Positions 52,986 to 60,911 of a DNA stretch of 64,000 bases are shown piece after piece. A program made the position numbers and the translations under genes. Source of the DNA: Clostridiales bacterium (GTDB taxonomy: Bacteria; Bacillota; Clostridia; Oscillospirales; Oscillospiraceae). The notes beneath the pieces were generated by a model, which did not search any database, was not told the DNA's origin, and saw nothing but the letters and a program-made list of their open reading frames with translations. Where the stretch lies: assembly GCA_902363045.1 (NCBI GenBank), contig CABIYX010000002.1, positions 72,059-136,058 of the forward strand. Direction: 5' to 3'. Each line of letters begins with the position of its first letter. Within the stretch, counting starts at the first letter, position 1.

Positions 52986-55145
52986 TCACGGAGTGACGGA
53001 GATCCCCTGAATGTGCTGTCCCAGGGCGTCCAGCAGCAGGATGTGGTCCGCACCCGGGGCCAGGAGGACCGCCCGGCGGACGCCCCCCTCCACGGCCCGG
53101 CAGGCCAGCTCCAGGGCCCGGTCTGTGTCCAGAGGGAGCTCCCCAGCCTTCCTCAACTCGGCGGCCCGGGTCAGGTCCAGGTGGAGCAGCTCCACCTGAC
53201 GGTCCACGCCCAAGGCCAGGGAGGGCTCGGTTGCAGTGAACAGCACCAGGCGGTGGGCACGGGTGGCCTGGGCCACAGCCAGGGACTCCTCCTCCCCGCC
53301 CTCCAGCACGGGCAGGAAGCCTCCATCCAGCAAGGTATCCAGCACCTTGGGCCGGACGGTGAAGCCGGTGTCCGCCCGGTAGAGCAGTCCGCCGTCTCCA
53401 GCGGAGAGGGTGACGCCGTTTCCTGACAGGGCGGCGGGCAGGGGGCCGCTCCCACGGCGCACCAGGACCATCCGGACACCGGCCCGGCTCAGGGCTGCGG
53501 CGTCCCGGGCCGCAGCCTCTTCTCCGCCGGGGGGACAGCAGACTACCCAGAGTTCCTCCCGCCGTGCCTCCAGGGCAGGGAGAATGGACAGCAGTGCCCG
53601 GGCGGGGCTCTCCCGTTCCAGCCCCCGGCGCAGGTCGTACTCCTGGAGGAAGGCCTGGGCATACTCCACATCGGTAGGGGTATCGATATAGGCGGTCCCA
53701 CGCTTCTGGCGGGTCTCCCGCCCCTTGCCGGTGAGGAGCAGCACCGTGGGTCCGGCGCAGTCCAGCACCGCCTGGCGGATGGCCTCGCCCCGGTTGGGGA
53801 TGATCCGGACGGGACAGCCCTCCTTCTCCACGTTGGGGGCGATCTCCCGGCAGATGTCCAGGGTGTCCTCCTCCCCGCTGTCCTCCTCGGTGAGATAGAC
53901 CCGATCGCACCAGCGGCCGGCGGCCTCCCCCAGATCCCGGCGGCGGTCGTACGCCTTTTTCCCGGGGCAGCCGAACACAATGGCCATCTCCCGGCCGGGG
54001 TACTCCGCCCGGACGGAGCGGAACAGGGTCTCGAAGGACAGTCGGTTGTGGGCGTAGTCCACAATGGCGTGGAGGCTGCCGTCGGCGTTGGCGTAGGTCT
54101 CCATCCGCCCGGGCACCCGGGCCCGGACCAGGCCGTCGTACACGGCGGAGGGAGGGACATGGAGGGCATGGCACACCGCAATGACTCCCAGGGCGTTCTC
54201 CACATTGAACAGCCCGGGCATGGTCAGGCGGAACTCCCGCTCATACTGGGGAGTGCGGACGTGAAAGACGGTCTGGCCGTTCTCCTTCCGGACCTGGCTG
54301 GCATAGACGTCGGCCTGGGGGTCCCGCTGGGAGAAGGTGAACACGGGCCGGCCCGCCTGCCGGGCGGCCTCCAGGATCCGGCCGGCGTGGTCGCTGTCCA
54401 GATTGACGCAGTTTACCCCCGCCTGGGCGAAGATCTTCAGCTTGGAGGCAAAATAGTCCTCAAAATCCGGGTGCTCCACTGGGGAGACGTGGTCGTAGCC
54501 GATGTTGAGGAAGCAGGCGGCGGCGAAGCGGGTACACAGGGTGCGGTGGTACTTCAGGGCCTGGCTGGATACCTCCATGGTGAGGTACTCCAGCCCCGCG
54601 TCGGCGGCGTGGGCCAGGTGGCGCTGGAGGTCCAGGGGCTCCGGGGTGGTGAGGTGGGACTCAAAGCGCTCCACCCCGTCATAGGTGTCAATGGAGGAGA
54701 TCACGCCGGTCTCCCCTCTCCCCTGTCCGGCCTGCCAGACGTCCAGGATGGATTTCAGGTAGTAGGCGGAGGTGGACTTTCCCTTGGTCCCGGTGAAACC
54801 CACCACCTTCAGCCGCCCGGATGGATGGCCGTAGCACAGGTCGGCCAGCAGGGCCATGGCCCGTCGCAGATCGGTGAGCCGCAGGCCGGGGAGCGGGCAG
54901 TTGGGATAGATGGTCTCGCCGGCGTAGAGGAAGGCCCCCCGTTCCCGGGCGGCCTCCAGATATTCCTCCCGAAAATGGGAGCCCTTACAGAGAAACAGGG
55001 TCCCGGGGACCACATTCCGGGAGTCGCAGGAGACGAGGGCCACCGGTGCGCTCCGGTCCAGGCCGTCCGGGACGGGGCCGGCCAGAAGGCCCTCCTGCTC
55101 CAGCAGGGACAGATATTCGCCCAGCGGGCGGATGAGATCAGACAT
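52986..55145 (-). CDS. MurE-like ligase fused to an amino-acid-kinase-like domain
   Basis: 719 residues; MurE is normally about 490. Residues 1-505 are a Mur ligase: DSRNVVPGTLFLCKG, P-loop GFTGTKGKSTSAYY (118-129), LTMEVSSQALKYH, and DYAHNRLSFETLF. The DNPR-type amino acid motif is replaced by EEDSGEE (420-426), and GTKGK is the form found in lysine-adding MurE. Residues 515-719 look like an N-acetylglutamate-kinase-type fold: DGGFLPVLEGGEEESLAVAQ, ATRAHRLVLFTATEPSLALG, HLDLTRAAELRKAGELPLDT, and GVRRAVLLAPGADHILLLDA. Last gene of a five-gene minus-strand cluster with two racemase-fold genes and an ATP-grasp ligase. A canonical murE may exist elsewhere. Confidence 0.8.
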   Translation of the reverse strand: MSDLIRPLGEYLSLLEQEGLLAGPVPDGLDRSAPVALVSCDSRNVVPGTLFLCKGSHFREEYLEAARERGAFLYAGETIYPNCPLPGLRLTDLRRAMALLADLCYGHPSGRLKVVGFTGTKGKSTSAYYLKSILDVWQAGQGRGETGVISSIDTYDGVERFESHLTTPEPLDLQRHLAHAADAGLEYLTMEVSSQALKYHRTLCTRFAAACFLNIGYDHVSPVEHPDFEDYFASKLKIFAQAGVNCVNLDSDHAGRILEAARQAGRPVFTFSQRDPQADVYASQVRKENGQTVFHVRTPQYEREFRLTMPGLFNVENALGVIAVCHALHVPPSAVYDGLVRARVPGRMETYANADGSLHAIVDYAHNRLSFETLFRSVRAEYPGREMAIVFGCPGKKAYDRRRDLGEAAGRWCDRVYLTEEDSGEEDTLDICREIAPNVEKEGCPVRIIPNRGEAIRQAVLDCAGPTVLLLTGKGRETRQKRGTAYIDTPTDVEYAQAFLQEYDLRRGLERESPARALLSILPALEARREELWVVCCPPGGEEAAARDAAALSRAGVRMVLVRRGSGPLPAALSGNGVTLSAGDGGLLYRADTGFTVRPKVLDTLLDGGFLPVLEGGEEESLAVAQATRAHRLVLFTATEPSLALGVDRQVELLHLDLTRAAELRKAGELPLDTDRALELACRAVEGGVRRAVLLAPGADHILLLDALGQHIQGISVTP

Positions 55146-55182
55146 ACAGGGATACCTCCGAAGGGTCAGGGGATGGGCAGGG

Positions 55183-55902
55183 TCATTTGCTGTGGATCTG
55201 ACGCAGGGGCTTGTGGCAGGCCTGTACCGCCCGCTCCGCCAGAACGGCCATTGCGTCTATAAAAAAGGTGGAAAGGGGATGCTGCGTGGCAAAAACGGAT
55301 AATTCAGTACAGGCCAATATTGCACAGTCGCAGCCTTGGGCGATCAGATCCTGGTGGGCAGCGGCGAACTTTTCCGGGTCGCCCAGCTTGCCTGCCTTGA
55401 TGTCGTCATAGATCAGGGACATGATCTGCCTCTGGGCCTCCGGCCCGGGGGCCACGGGCTCCAGCCCCAGGGCAGCAAACTCCCGCTGGTAGAGACCGGT
55501 CTGGATGGTACCATCGGTAGCCAGGATGCCGGGCCGCTTCCGGCCCTGGCTGACCAGGAGGCGGGCGGTCTCCCGGATCATGTGGAGGATGGGGACCCCC
55601 ACCTGCTCCTGAACCCGGTCCAGAAAATAGTGGGCGGTATTGCAGGGGACGGCCAGCACGGTACAGCCCGCCGACTCCAGCAGGCGTGCGTCATCCAGCA
55701 GGCGCTGGGAGACCGCCTCCCGGTCCGCCTCACTGCCCAGGATGGCCCCGGTGCGGTCGGGCATATCACTGTCCGAAAAGATCAGAACGGACAGGTGCTC
55801 CTGGTCACTGTGGGCATCGGTACGGTCGATGATATACTGGTAAAAGGTATTGGTGGCCTGGGGTCCCATGCCGCCGATGATACCCAGTCTGTGTTCATTC
55901 AT
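55183..55902 (-). CDS. Aspartate/glutamate racemase family protein
   Basis: 239 residues. Two-cysteine, cofactor-free racemase: GIIGGMGPQATNTFYQYII, first Cys in LAVPCNTAHYFLD, second Cys in CAILACTELSVFA. Both catalytic cysteines are kept. Similar proteins make D-Asp, D-Glu or act on broad amino acids. Between the flavin-binding protein and the MurE-like ligase; a role in providing the D-amino acid for the ATP-grasp ligase is an inference. Confidence 0.9.
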   Translation of the reverse strand: MNEHRLGIIGGMGPQATNTFYQYIIDRTDAHSDQEHLSVLIFSDSDMPDRTGAILGSEADREAVSQRLLDDARLLESAGCTVLAVPCNTAHYFLDRVQEQVGVPILHMIRETARLLVSQGRKRPGILATDGTIQTGLYQREFAALGLEPVAPGPEAQRQIMSLIYDDIKAGKLGDPEKFAAAHQDLIAQGCDCAILACTELSVFATQHPLSTFFIDAMAVLAERAVQACHKPLRQIHSK

Positions 55903-55923
55903 AGGGACTCTCCTTCTATTCGT

Positions 55924-56427
55924 TCAGGGCGCGGCGGACGCCTTCGCCCGGACCAGTTCAATGGCCTCTTTTCCAGTGAGGTGCTGGATGGTCAGCTCTG
56001 CGATGCAGAGGTTGGAGAAAAAGCGGTCGATCTCCCGCTGGTGGTCTGTCTGGGACTGCTCCGGGGCGTGCCGCCGGGCCAGCAGAAGAAGGGCGTTCTG
56101 CTTCTCCTCCGGGTCCTCCACCACCCGGACCGTGCCAAAGGCGATGGCGCTGCGGAAATAGGTGGTATACTCCGGGGGGACCACCTGATCCCGGTCCACC
56201 ACACAGAAGGAGGCCTTGGGACAGGCGCGGACGGCGTCCAGCTTGTGTCCGCTGAGGGCCCAATGGAAATAGAGCTTCCCATCGTGATAGACATAGCTCA
56301 GGGGCACCCCATAGGGGTAGCCCCCGTCCCCCAGGACGGACAGGACCCCGGAGGTCCCCCGGGTCAGGACGGCCTCCGTCTCCTCTTGGGACAGCTGCTG
56401 CTTGCTGCGGCGCATTTCACGAAACAT
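55924..56427 (-). CDS. Pyridoxamine 5'-phosphate oxidase family protein (Nim-like)
   Basis: 167 residues, split-barrel flavin-binding fold: VLTRGTSGVLSVLGDGGYPY, GVPLSYVYHDGKLYFHWALS, GHKLDAVRACPKASFCVVD. This layout (GxP...YFH...GxK) is that of the Nim-like group, small FMN proteins of diverse reductase function. ATG 56427 is three nt from the stop of the ATP-grasp gene, whose end contains its GGAGGGATAAACC ribosome site, so the two are coupled. Confidence 0.87.
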   Translation of the reverse strand: MFREMRRSKQQLSQEETEAVLTRGTSGVLSVLGDGGYPYGVPLSYVYHDGKLYFHWALSGHKLDAVRACPKASFCVVDRDQVVPPEYTTYFRSAIAFGTVRVVEDPEEKQNALLLLARRHAPEQSQTDHQREIDRFFSNLCIAELTIQHLTGKEAIELVRAKASAAP

Positions 56428-56430
56428 GGT

Positions 56431-57645
56431 TTATCCCTCCGGCTTCTGATTGTACTGCTGAAAGCGCTTCAGATTGCCCAGATGGTTTTTCCAAATACGG
56501 AGGCGGCGCTTGAGCGCGGCGTCCCGCCCGTACACCAGGGAGTGGGAATCCGCCCCCGCCCGGATGAGTGCCTTCATCTCCTGGTGATAGCGCTTGGGGG
56601 TGAAGTCGAAGGCAACCTTTTGGGGCACCATCCGCCACAGGGAGCGGTTGCTGGTGATGAGGAAGGGCAATTCCTGGTGCTGGATCCGGTCCTCCACCAA
56701 CAGCCTGGCGATGTTGTGTCCCGCCCCGGTGACATAATAGTTGCTCCGCCCCTGGCGGCAGTTGATCTCAAAGGCCTTGTACTTCCCGTCCCGCTGGTCG
56801 TACTTGATGTCGAAGTTGGAAAAGCCGGTGAAGTGCAGGTCCTCCAGCATGGCCTTGATCTTCAGGGAGAGGGCCTCGTCATGCTCCGTGATGATAACGG
56901 CATGATTGCCGATGCCGTGGGGGGAGTGCTCCTCCAGCAGGACGTGGCCCAGGCACATCAGCTTCACCTGGCCGTTCCGGTCGGAGTAGTTGGTCAGCAC
57001 CCGCATATAGGTGTCGTCTCCGGGAATGAACTCCTGGAGGACCATGTGGTCGGGGTAACCGGCGGCGTACACCTGGTCCAGGGCAGTCAGCAGCTCCTCC
57101 CAGCTCTGGCAGACATAGACCTTGGCCAGCGCGTGGACCCCAGTGGCCCAGTAGGCCACGCTGTCGGCGGGCTTGGCGATATAGGGCGGGCCGAAGGGCA
57201 GCGTGAAGTCATGGCCCATGGATTTGTCATAAATGAAGGTGGCGGGGTGGTCGATGCCGTACCGGTCGCACAGCTGATAGAACTTCTCCTTGTTGATCAG
57301 GGTGTCCAGCAGAGCTCCGTCGATATAGGGGGCGATGACGTTGTCCGGCAGCTGGTCCTTGCAGTGTGCGGCCAGCTGTACATAGCTGTCCCCACAGCCC
57401 AGCAGAAGGACGGTCTTGTCCGGGAACTCCTGGGCCACCGCCCGAACGTTGCGGCGGAAGGCGTCGGCGCTTTCGTTGTCCGGGCAGACCCGGTAGTCCA
57501 GAATGGCGCTGCCGTGGCAGGGGAAGGAGGGGTATTTGCCGAAGGCGATGCTGCGCACCCCATAGGCCTCATGGAAGGCTCGGGCCACGCTGTATACGTT
57601 GATGTCGCCGCCGAAGAGCAGCGGCTGGAAATTCAGGTCAGACAC
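56431..57645 (-). CDS. ATP-grasp carboxylate-amine ligase, D-aspartate-ligase-like
   Basis: 404 residues from GTG 57645 (AGAAGGTGTTTTACA upstream). N-domain LLFGGDINVYSVARAFHEAY resembles the Asl D-aspartate ligase of Enterococcus faecium, which adds D-Asp to Lys3 of the peptidoglycan precursor. ATP-grasp parts: PYIAKPADSVAYW, MVLQEFIPGDDTYMRVLTNY, SNFDIKYD, and the metal site KAFEINCRQGRSNYYVTGAG. Length matches Asl (about 405). With the racemase it makes a D-amino-acid cross-bridge function plausible. The general carboxylate-amine ligase family is the fallback call. Confidence 0.75.
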   Translation of the reverse strand: MSDLNFQPLLFGGDINVYSVARAFHEAYGVRSIAFGKYPSFPCHGSAILDYRVCPDNESADAFRRNVRAVAQEFPDKTVLLLGCGDSYVQLAAHCKDQLPDNVIAPYIDGALLDTLINKEKFYQLCDRYGIDHPATFIYDKSMGHDFTLPFGPPYIAKPADSVAYWATGVHALAKVYVCQSWEELLTALDQVYAAGYPDHMVLQEFIPGDDTYMRVLTNYSDRNGQVKLMCLGHVLLEEHSPHGIGNHAVIITEHDEALSLKIKAMLEDLHFTGFSNFDIKYDQRDGKYKAFEINCRQGRSNYYVTGAGHNIARLLVEDRIQHQELPFLITSNRSLWRMVPQKVAFDFTPKRYHQEMKALIRAGADSHSLVYGRDAALKRRLRIWKNHLGNLKRFQQYNQKPEG

Positions 57646-57667
57646 TGTAAAACACCTTCTTGGTTGG

Positions 57668-57834
57668 GTTAGGAATTAGGAGTTAGGAATTAGGAGTTAG
57701 GAATTAGGAATGAGGAATTAGGAATTAGGAGTTAGGAGTTAGGAATTGGGGATCTGCAATTAGGAGCTGGGAGTTGGAAACAGGGCGCGGCGGCGAAGCG
57801 CCGCAATTCCTAATTCCTCATTCCTAATTCCTAA
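57668..57834. repeat. Heptamer array with its inverted copy
   Basis: A run of about eleven TAGGAAT/TAGGAGT heptamers (57668-57749) is followed by spacer and a GCGGCG/CGCCGC hairpin (57786-57804), and then by the reverse-complement heptamers ATTCCTA (57805-57834). Together they can fold into one long hairpin between the racemase-like gene and the ATP-grasp gene of the same operon. Confidence 0.85.
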
Positions 57835-57843
57835 CTGACCCCG

Positions 57844-58911
57844 TTACCGGTACTCGATCTGGAAGCCCCGGGCATACAGGGGATCCAGCTCGAAGGCGGC
57901 GGTATCCCCGGCGGAGCACTTCACGTCGGTGACGTTGAGGATGGTCTCCGTGGCGCCGATGCTGCCGATGATCTTCACCCGCTGTTCCCCCAGGCGGACG
58001 GTGCGGCTCCGGTTTTTCTGCCACTGCCGCCAGAGGGCCAGCAGGCCGGAGTCCCGGGGGCGGTCCACACCAAAGCCGTTTTGATAGCCCACCGGGAGGA
58101 CGGCCACTCGGGTGGGCCGCTTCAGCGCGGTGAGCCTGTCCGCCCCCACGGTGTGCCCCTTGGGCAGCCAGCGGACTTCGGCCAGGGGGGCCTCTCCGAA
58201 GCCCACAGGGCGCAGCCCGTCCCCCTGGTCCCGGCGGCACCGGCCCAGCAGGACAGAACCCGCCCGCACAGCGTCCAGCCGGGCCTCGTCAAAGTGCATC
58301 AGGGCATAGGAGCCGGCGGCGTGGACGGTGCCCGTCTCAAAGCCAGCGGCGTGGATGGCGTCCAGCACCTGGTGGAATTGCCGGAGCTGGGCGCCCACCT
58401 CCGGTCCCTTGGGGGAGACAGCGTGGAGCTGGGTATAGATGCCGGACAGGGCCACGTTGGGCAGCGAGCGGTAGGCCAGCAGGATTTTCTCCGGCTCGCC
58501 CACCAGAAAGCCGCCGAAGCCCATGCCGGTGTCCACCTGGATGTGGGCCTCCGCCACAGTGGAGCGGTTTTCCGCCACCGCGTTCAGGGCCAACCCGGTG
58601 TCCACAGAGGAGATGGTACATACCACATTCAGGTCCACCAGCCGCTCCAGCTCCTCCCGGTCCACCGTGGCCCGGAGCATCAGGATCTCCTCATCTTCAA
58701 AGCCGGCCTCCCGCAGGGCCTGGGCCTCCTCCACCGTGCCCACAGCGAAGCGGCTGATCCCCTCGTCCCGGATCAGGCGGGCCAGCTCGGTCAGGCCGGC
58801 GCCCCCGCCGTCTCCGGTGAGCACGCCGTACAGCGCCGCGCCCCTGGCGCGCTCTTTGATGACCGCCATGTTGGCACGGACAGCGGCTTTCTCAATGATC
58901 AGCTTGCGCAT
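57844..58911 (-). CDS. Alanine racemase homologue lacking catalytic residues
   Basis: 355 residues from ATG 58911 (AAGGGAG ten nt upstream). Fold-III PLP-type barrel plus C-terminal beta domain, like Alr. The usual VVKANAYGHG block with the PLP lysine reads YGVLTGDGGGAG: Lys becomes Thr, and Tyr and His are lost. KVDTGMGR reads QVDTGMGF. The second catalytic Tyr (usually in SYG) reads VGADR. The MDQ loop near the C-terminus is GATETI. So PLP attachment and racemisation look impossible, though the barrel is conserved (LKRPTRVAVLPVGYQNGFG). Probably a binding or scaffold protein; first gene of the cluster, behind its own promoter. Confidence 0.75.
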   Translation of the reverse strand: MRKLIIEKAAVRANMAVIKERARGAALYGVLTGDGGGAGLTELARLIRDEGISRFAVGTVEEAQALREAGFEDEEILMLRATVDREELERLVDLNVVCTISSVDTGLALNAVAENRSTVAEAHIQVDTGMGFGGFLVGEPEKILLAYRSLPNVALSGIYTQLHAVSPKGPEVGAQLRQFHQVLDAIHAAGFETGTVHAAGSYALMHFDEARLDAVRAGSVLLGRCRRDQGDGLRPVGFGEAPLAEVRWLPKGHTVGADRLTALKRPTRVAVLPVGYQNGFGVDRPRDSGLLALWRQWQKNRSRTVRLGEQRVKIIGSIGATETILNVTDVKCSAGDTAAFELDPLYARGFQIEYR

Positions 58912-58968
58912 GATGGATGGCTCCCTTCTGTCTGTCTCCGGGGCCCGGCCCCAACTCTTGAACATCAT

Positions 58969-58997
58969 ATTTTACCATGCCTCCGGGAAAAAGGCAA
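58969..58997 (-). promoter_or_regulatory. Promoter of the racemase-like gene cluster
   Basis: Minus strand: TTGCCT (58997-58992), a 17-nt spacer, TAAAAT (58974-58969). Divergent from the miaB promoter; the two account for the 331-nt gap 58912-59242. Confidence 0.65.
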
Positions 58998-59120
58998 CGT
59001 GGCGGGGGCGGCACGGCTGAGGAAAGGAAAGAAAAACGGGAAGGTTTACAAAAAGTTTTCAAAATCCTCCGCCCGGCGGAGCGGATGTGGAGACAGGATG
59101 ATTTTTCTGCTCTGCTTTTC

Positions 59121-59149
59121 TTGTCTCCCGGCGGAAAAAATGCTACAAT
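59121..59149 (+). promoter_or_regulatory. miaB promoter
   Basis: TTGTCT (59121-59126), a 17-nt spacer, TACAAT (59144-59149). Confidence 0.75.
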
Positions 59150-59242
59150 AATACGATATAAACTCACACTGGGATCCGGGCGCGCCGCCCAGGGAGTATG
59201 CCCGGCCGCGGTCCCCTCAAAACCCACGTTTCGGAGGTCCAA

Positions 59243-60655
59243 ATGGAACGAATCACAACCACCATCCCGCAGGCGGAGGTAGACCGCCAGCTGCAATACT
59301 GCCGGGAGATCGCCCGGATGAACGCCGACCGGGGAGAGACGCCCCTGGCCTTTGTGGACACCTATGGCTGCCAGCAGAACGAGGCCGACTCCGAGCGGAT
59401 CCGGGGCTATCTGCGCCAGATGGGCTATGACTTCACCACTGACGAGGAGCAGGCCCGGATCATCGTCCTGAACACCTGCGCCATCCGGGAGCACGCCGAG
59501 CAGCGGGTGCTGGGCAATCTGGGGGCGCTGGTCCATGTGAAGCGCCGCCACCCGGAGCAGATCATCTGCCTGTGCGGCTGTATGGCCCAGGAGGCCCATG
59601 TGGCCGAAAAGGTGCGGCAGTCCTTCCGCCATGTGGACCTGGTATTCGGCCCCCACGTTTTATGGAAATTCCCGGAGTTCATTCACACCCTGCTGACTCA
59701 GCGGGGGCGGATCTTCTCCAACGCCGACGATCCCGGCTCCATCGCCGAGGGCATCCCGGTGGTGCGTCAGGACAAGGTCAAGGCGTGGGTGTCCATCATG
59801 TACGGGTGCAACAACTTCTGCTCCTACTGCATCGTGCCCTATGTCCGGGGTCGGGAGCGCTCCCGACGGCCGGAGGACATCCTGGCCGAGGTGCGCCAGC
59901 TGGCGGAGGAGGGCTATCACGACATCACCCTGCTGGGGCAGAACGTGAATTCCTACGGGAAAGACCTGGAGGAGCCCATGGACTTTGCCGATCTGCTGGA
60001 GCGGGTGAACGCCATCCCCGGGGATTTCCTGATCCGCTTCATGACCTCCCACCCCAAGGACGCCACCCACAAGCTGTTTGAGACCATGGCCCGGTGCGAG
60101 AAGGTGGCTCCGGTGCTCCACCTGCCCTTCCAGGCGGGAAATGACCGGGTGCTGAAGGTGATGAACCGCCGCCACACTCGGGCGCAGTATCTGGAAAAGA
60201 TCCGGGATCTGAAGGCCCTCATCCCGGACATCGTGCTCACCTCCGACATCATTGTGGGCTTCCCCGGGGAGACCACAGAGGAATTTGAGGACACCCTGAA
60301 GGTGTTGGAGGAGGTCCGTTTTGACGCCCTGTTCACCTTCATCTACTCCCCCCGGGTGGGCACCCCCGCCGCCGAAATGGACGATCCCATGTCCCGGGAG
60401 GAGAAGCTGGCCAACTTCAACCGCCTGGTGGCCCTCCAGGACGCCATTTCCGAGGAAAAGCACGCCGCCTATGTCGGGAAGACCGTGCGCTGCCTGCTGG
60501 ACGGCGTGAGCGACGATCCCCGGTACGACCTCACCGCACGCACCCCGGGCAACCGGCTGGTCCGGGTGACGGGGGATCGGGAGGCCCTGGGGCAGTTCCG
60601 GGATGTAAAGATCACCGGGGCCAACAAATGGTCCCTGTTTGGGGAGTTGGCATAA
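59243..60655 (+). CDS. miaB: tRNA ms2i6A37 methylthiotransferase MiaB
   Basis: 470 residues from ATG 59243 (TCGGAGGTCCAA upstream). Radical-SAM enzyme that methylthiolates i6A37. The N-terminal UPF0004 domain has its three Cys in DTYGCQQNEADSERI, NTCAIREHAEQR and CLCGCMAQEAH; the radical-SAM cluster is MYGCNNFCSYCIVPYVRGRE; the C-terminal TRAM domain is in RCLLDGVSDDPRYDLTARTP. NYNSYG-like LLGQNVNSYGKDL supports MiaB over RimO or MtaB. Confidence 0.96.
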   Translation: MERITTTIPQAEVDRQLQYCREIARMNADRGETPLAFVDTYGCQQNEADSERIRGYLRQMGYDFTTDEEQARIIVLNTCAIREHAEQRVLGNLGALVHVKRRHPEQIICLCGCMAQEAHVAEKVRQSFRHVDLVFGPHVLWKFPEFIHTLLTQRGRIFSNADDPGSIAEGIPVVRQDKVKAWVSIMYGCNNFCSYCIVPYVRGRERSRRPEDILAEVRQLAEEGYHDITLLGQNVNSYGKDLEEPMDFADLLERVNAIPGDFLIRFMTSHPKDATHKLFETMARCEKVAPVLHLPFQAGNDRVLKVMNRRHTRAQYLEKIRDLKALIPDIVLTSDIIVGFPGETTEEFEDTLKVLEEVRFDALFTFIYSPRVGTPAAEMDDPMSREEKLANFNRLVALQDAISEEKHAAYVGKTVRCLLDGVSDDPRYDLTARTPGNRLVRVTGDREALGQFRDVKITGANKWSLFGELA

Positions 60656-60687
60656 CCGCCGCCGGTCTTACATAGACCATGACGTCC

Positions 60688-60877
60688 GTAGGGCGCGATG
60701 ACCCGCAGGGCCAAAATTGCCCCGTAGGGGCGGGTCTCCTGACCCGCCCGTCCTCCGTGGACCATGCCGCCCGTAGGGCGCGACGACTGGCGGGAGGGGC
60801 AAGCCCCTCCCCTACGGGACGGTGGGGGGACATTCCCCGGCGGAGAACAGGCAGGCGGCCACATAGGACCGCCGCCC
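60688..60877. repeat. Composite palindromic repeat block 3
   Basis: Module order D (GTAGGGCGCGATGACCCG), A (GTAGGGGCGGGTCTCCTGAC), D (GTAGGGCGCGACGA), B (GGCGGGAGGGGCAAGCCCCT), a GGGGACATTCCCC hairpin and a C-like end (GGCGGCC-ACATAGG). It fills the miaB-mutS spacer and uses the same modules and linker as blocks 1 and 2. GACCATGACGTCC and GTGGACCATG linkers also recur. Confidence 0.85.
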
Positions 60878-60911
60878 CGGTGAAGAGAAGAGAAAGAGAG
60901 TTGGTGACCCC

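Noticed and set aside
55336..57672. 778-codon plus-strand frame across three minus-strand genes
   Set aside because: It spans several confirmed genes on the other strand and has no protein-like motifs.
57844..58911. Functional alanine racemase (alr)
   Set aside because: The PLP lysine, second catalytic tyrosine and supporting residues are absent.
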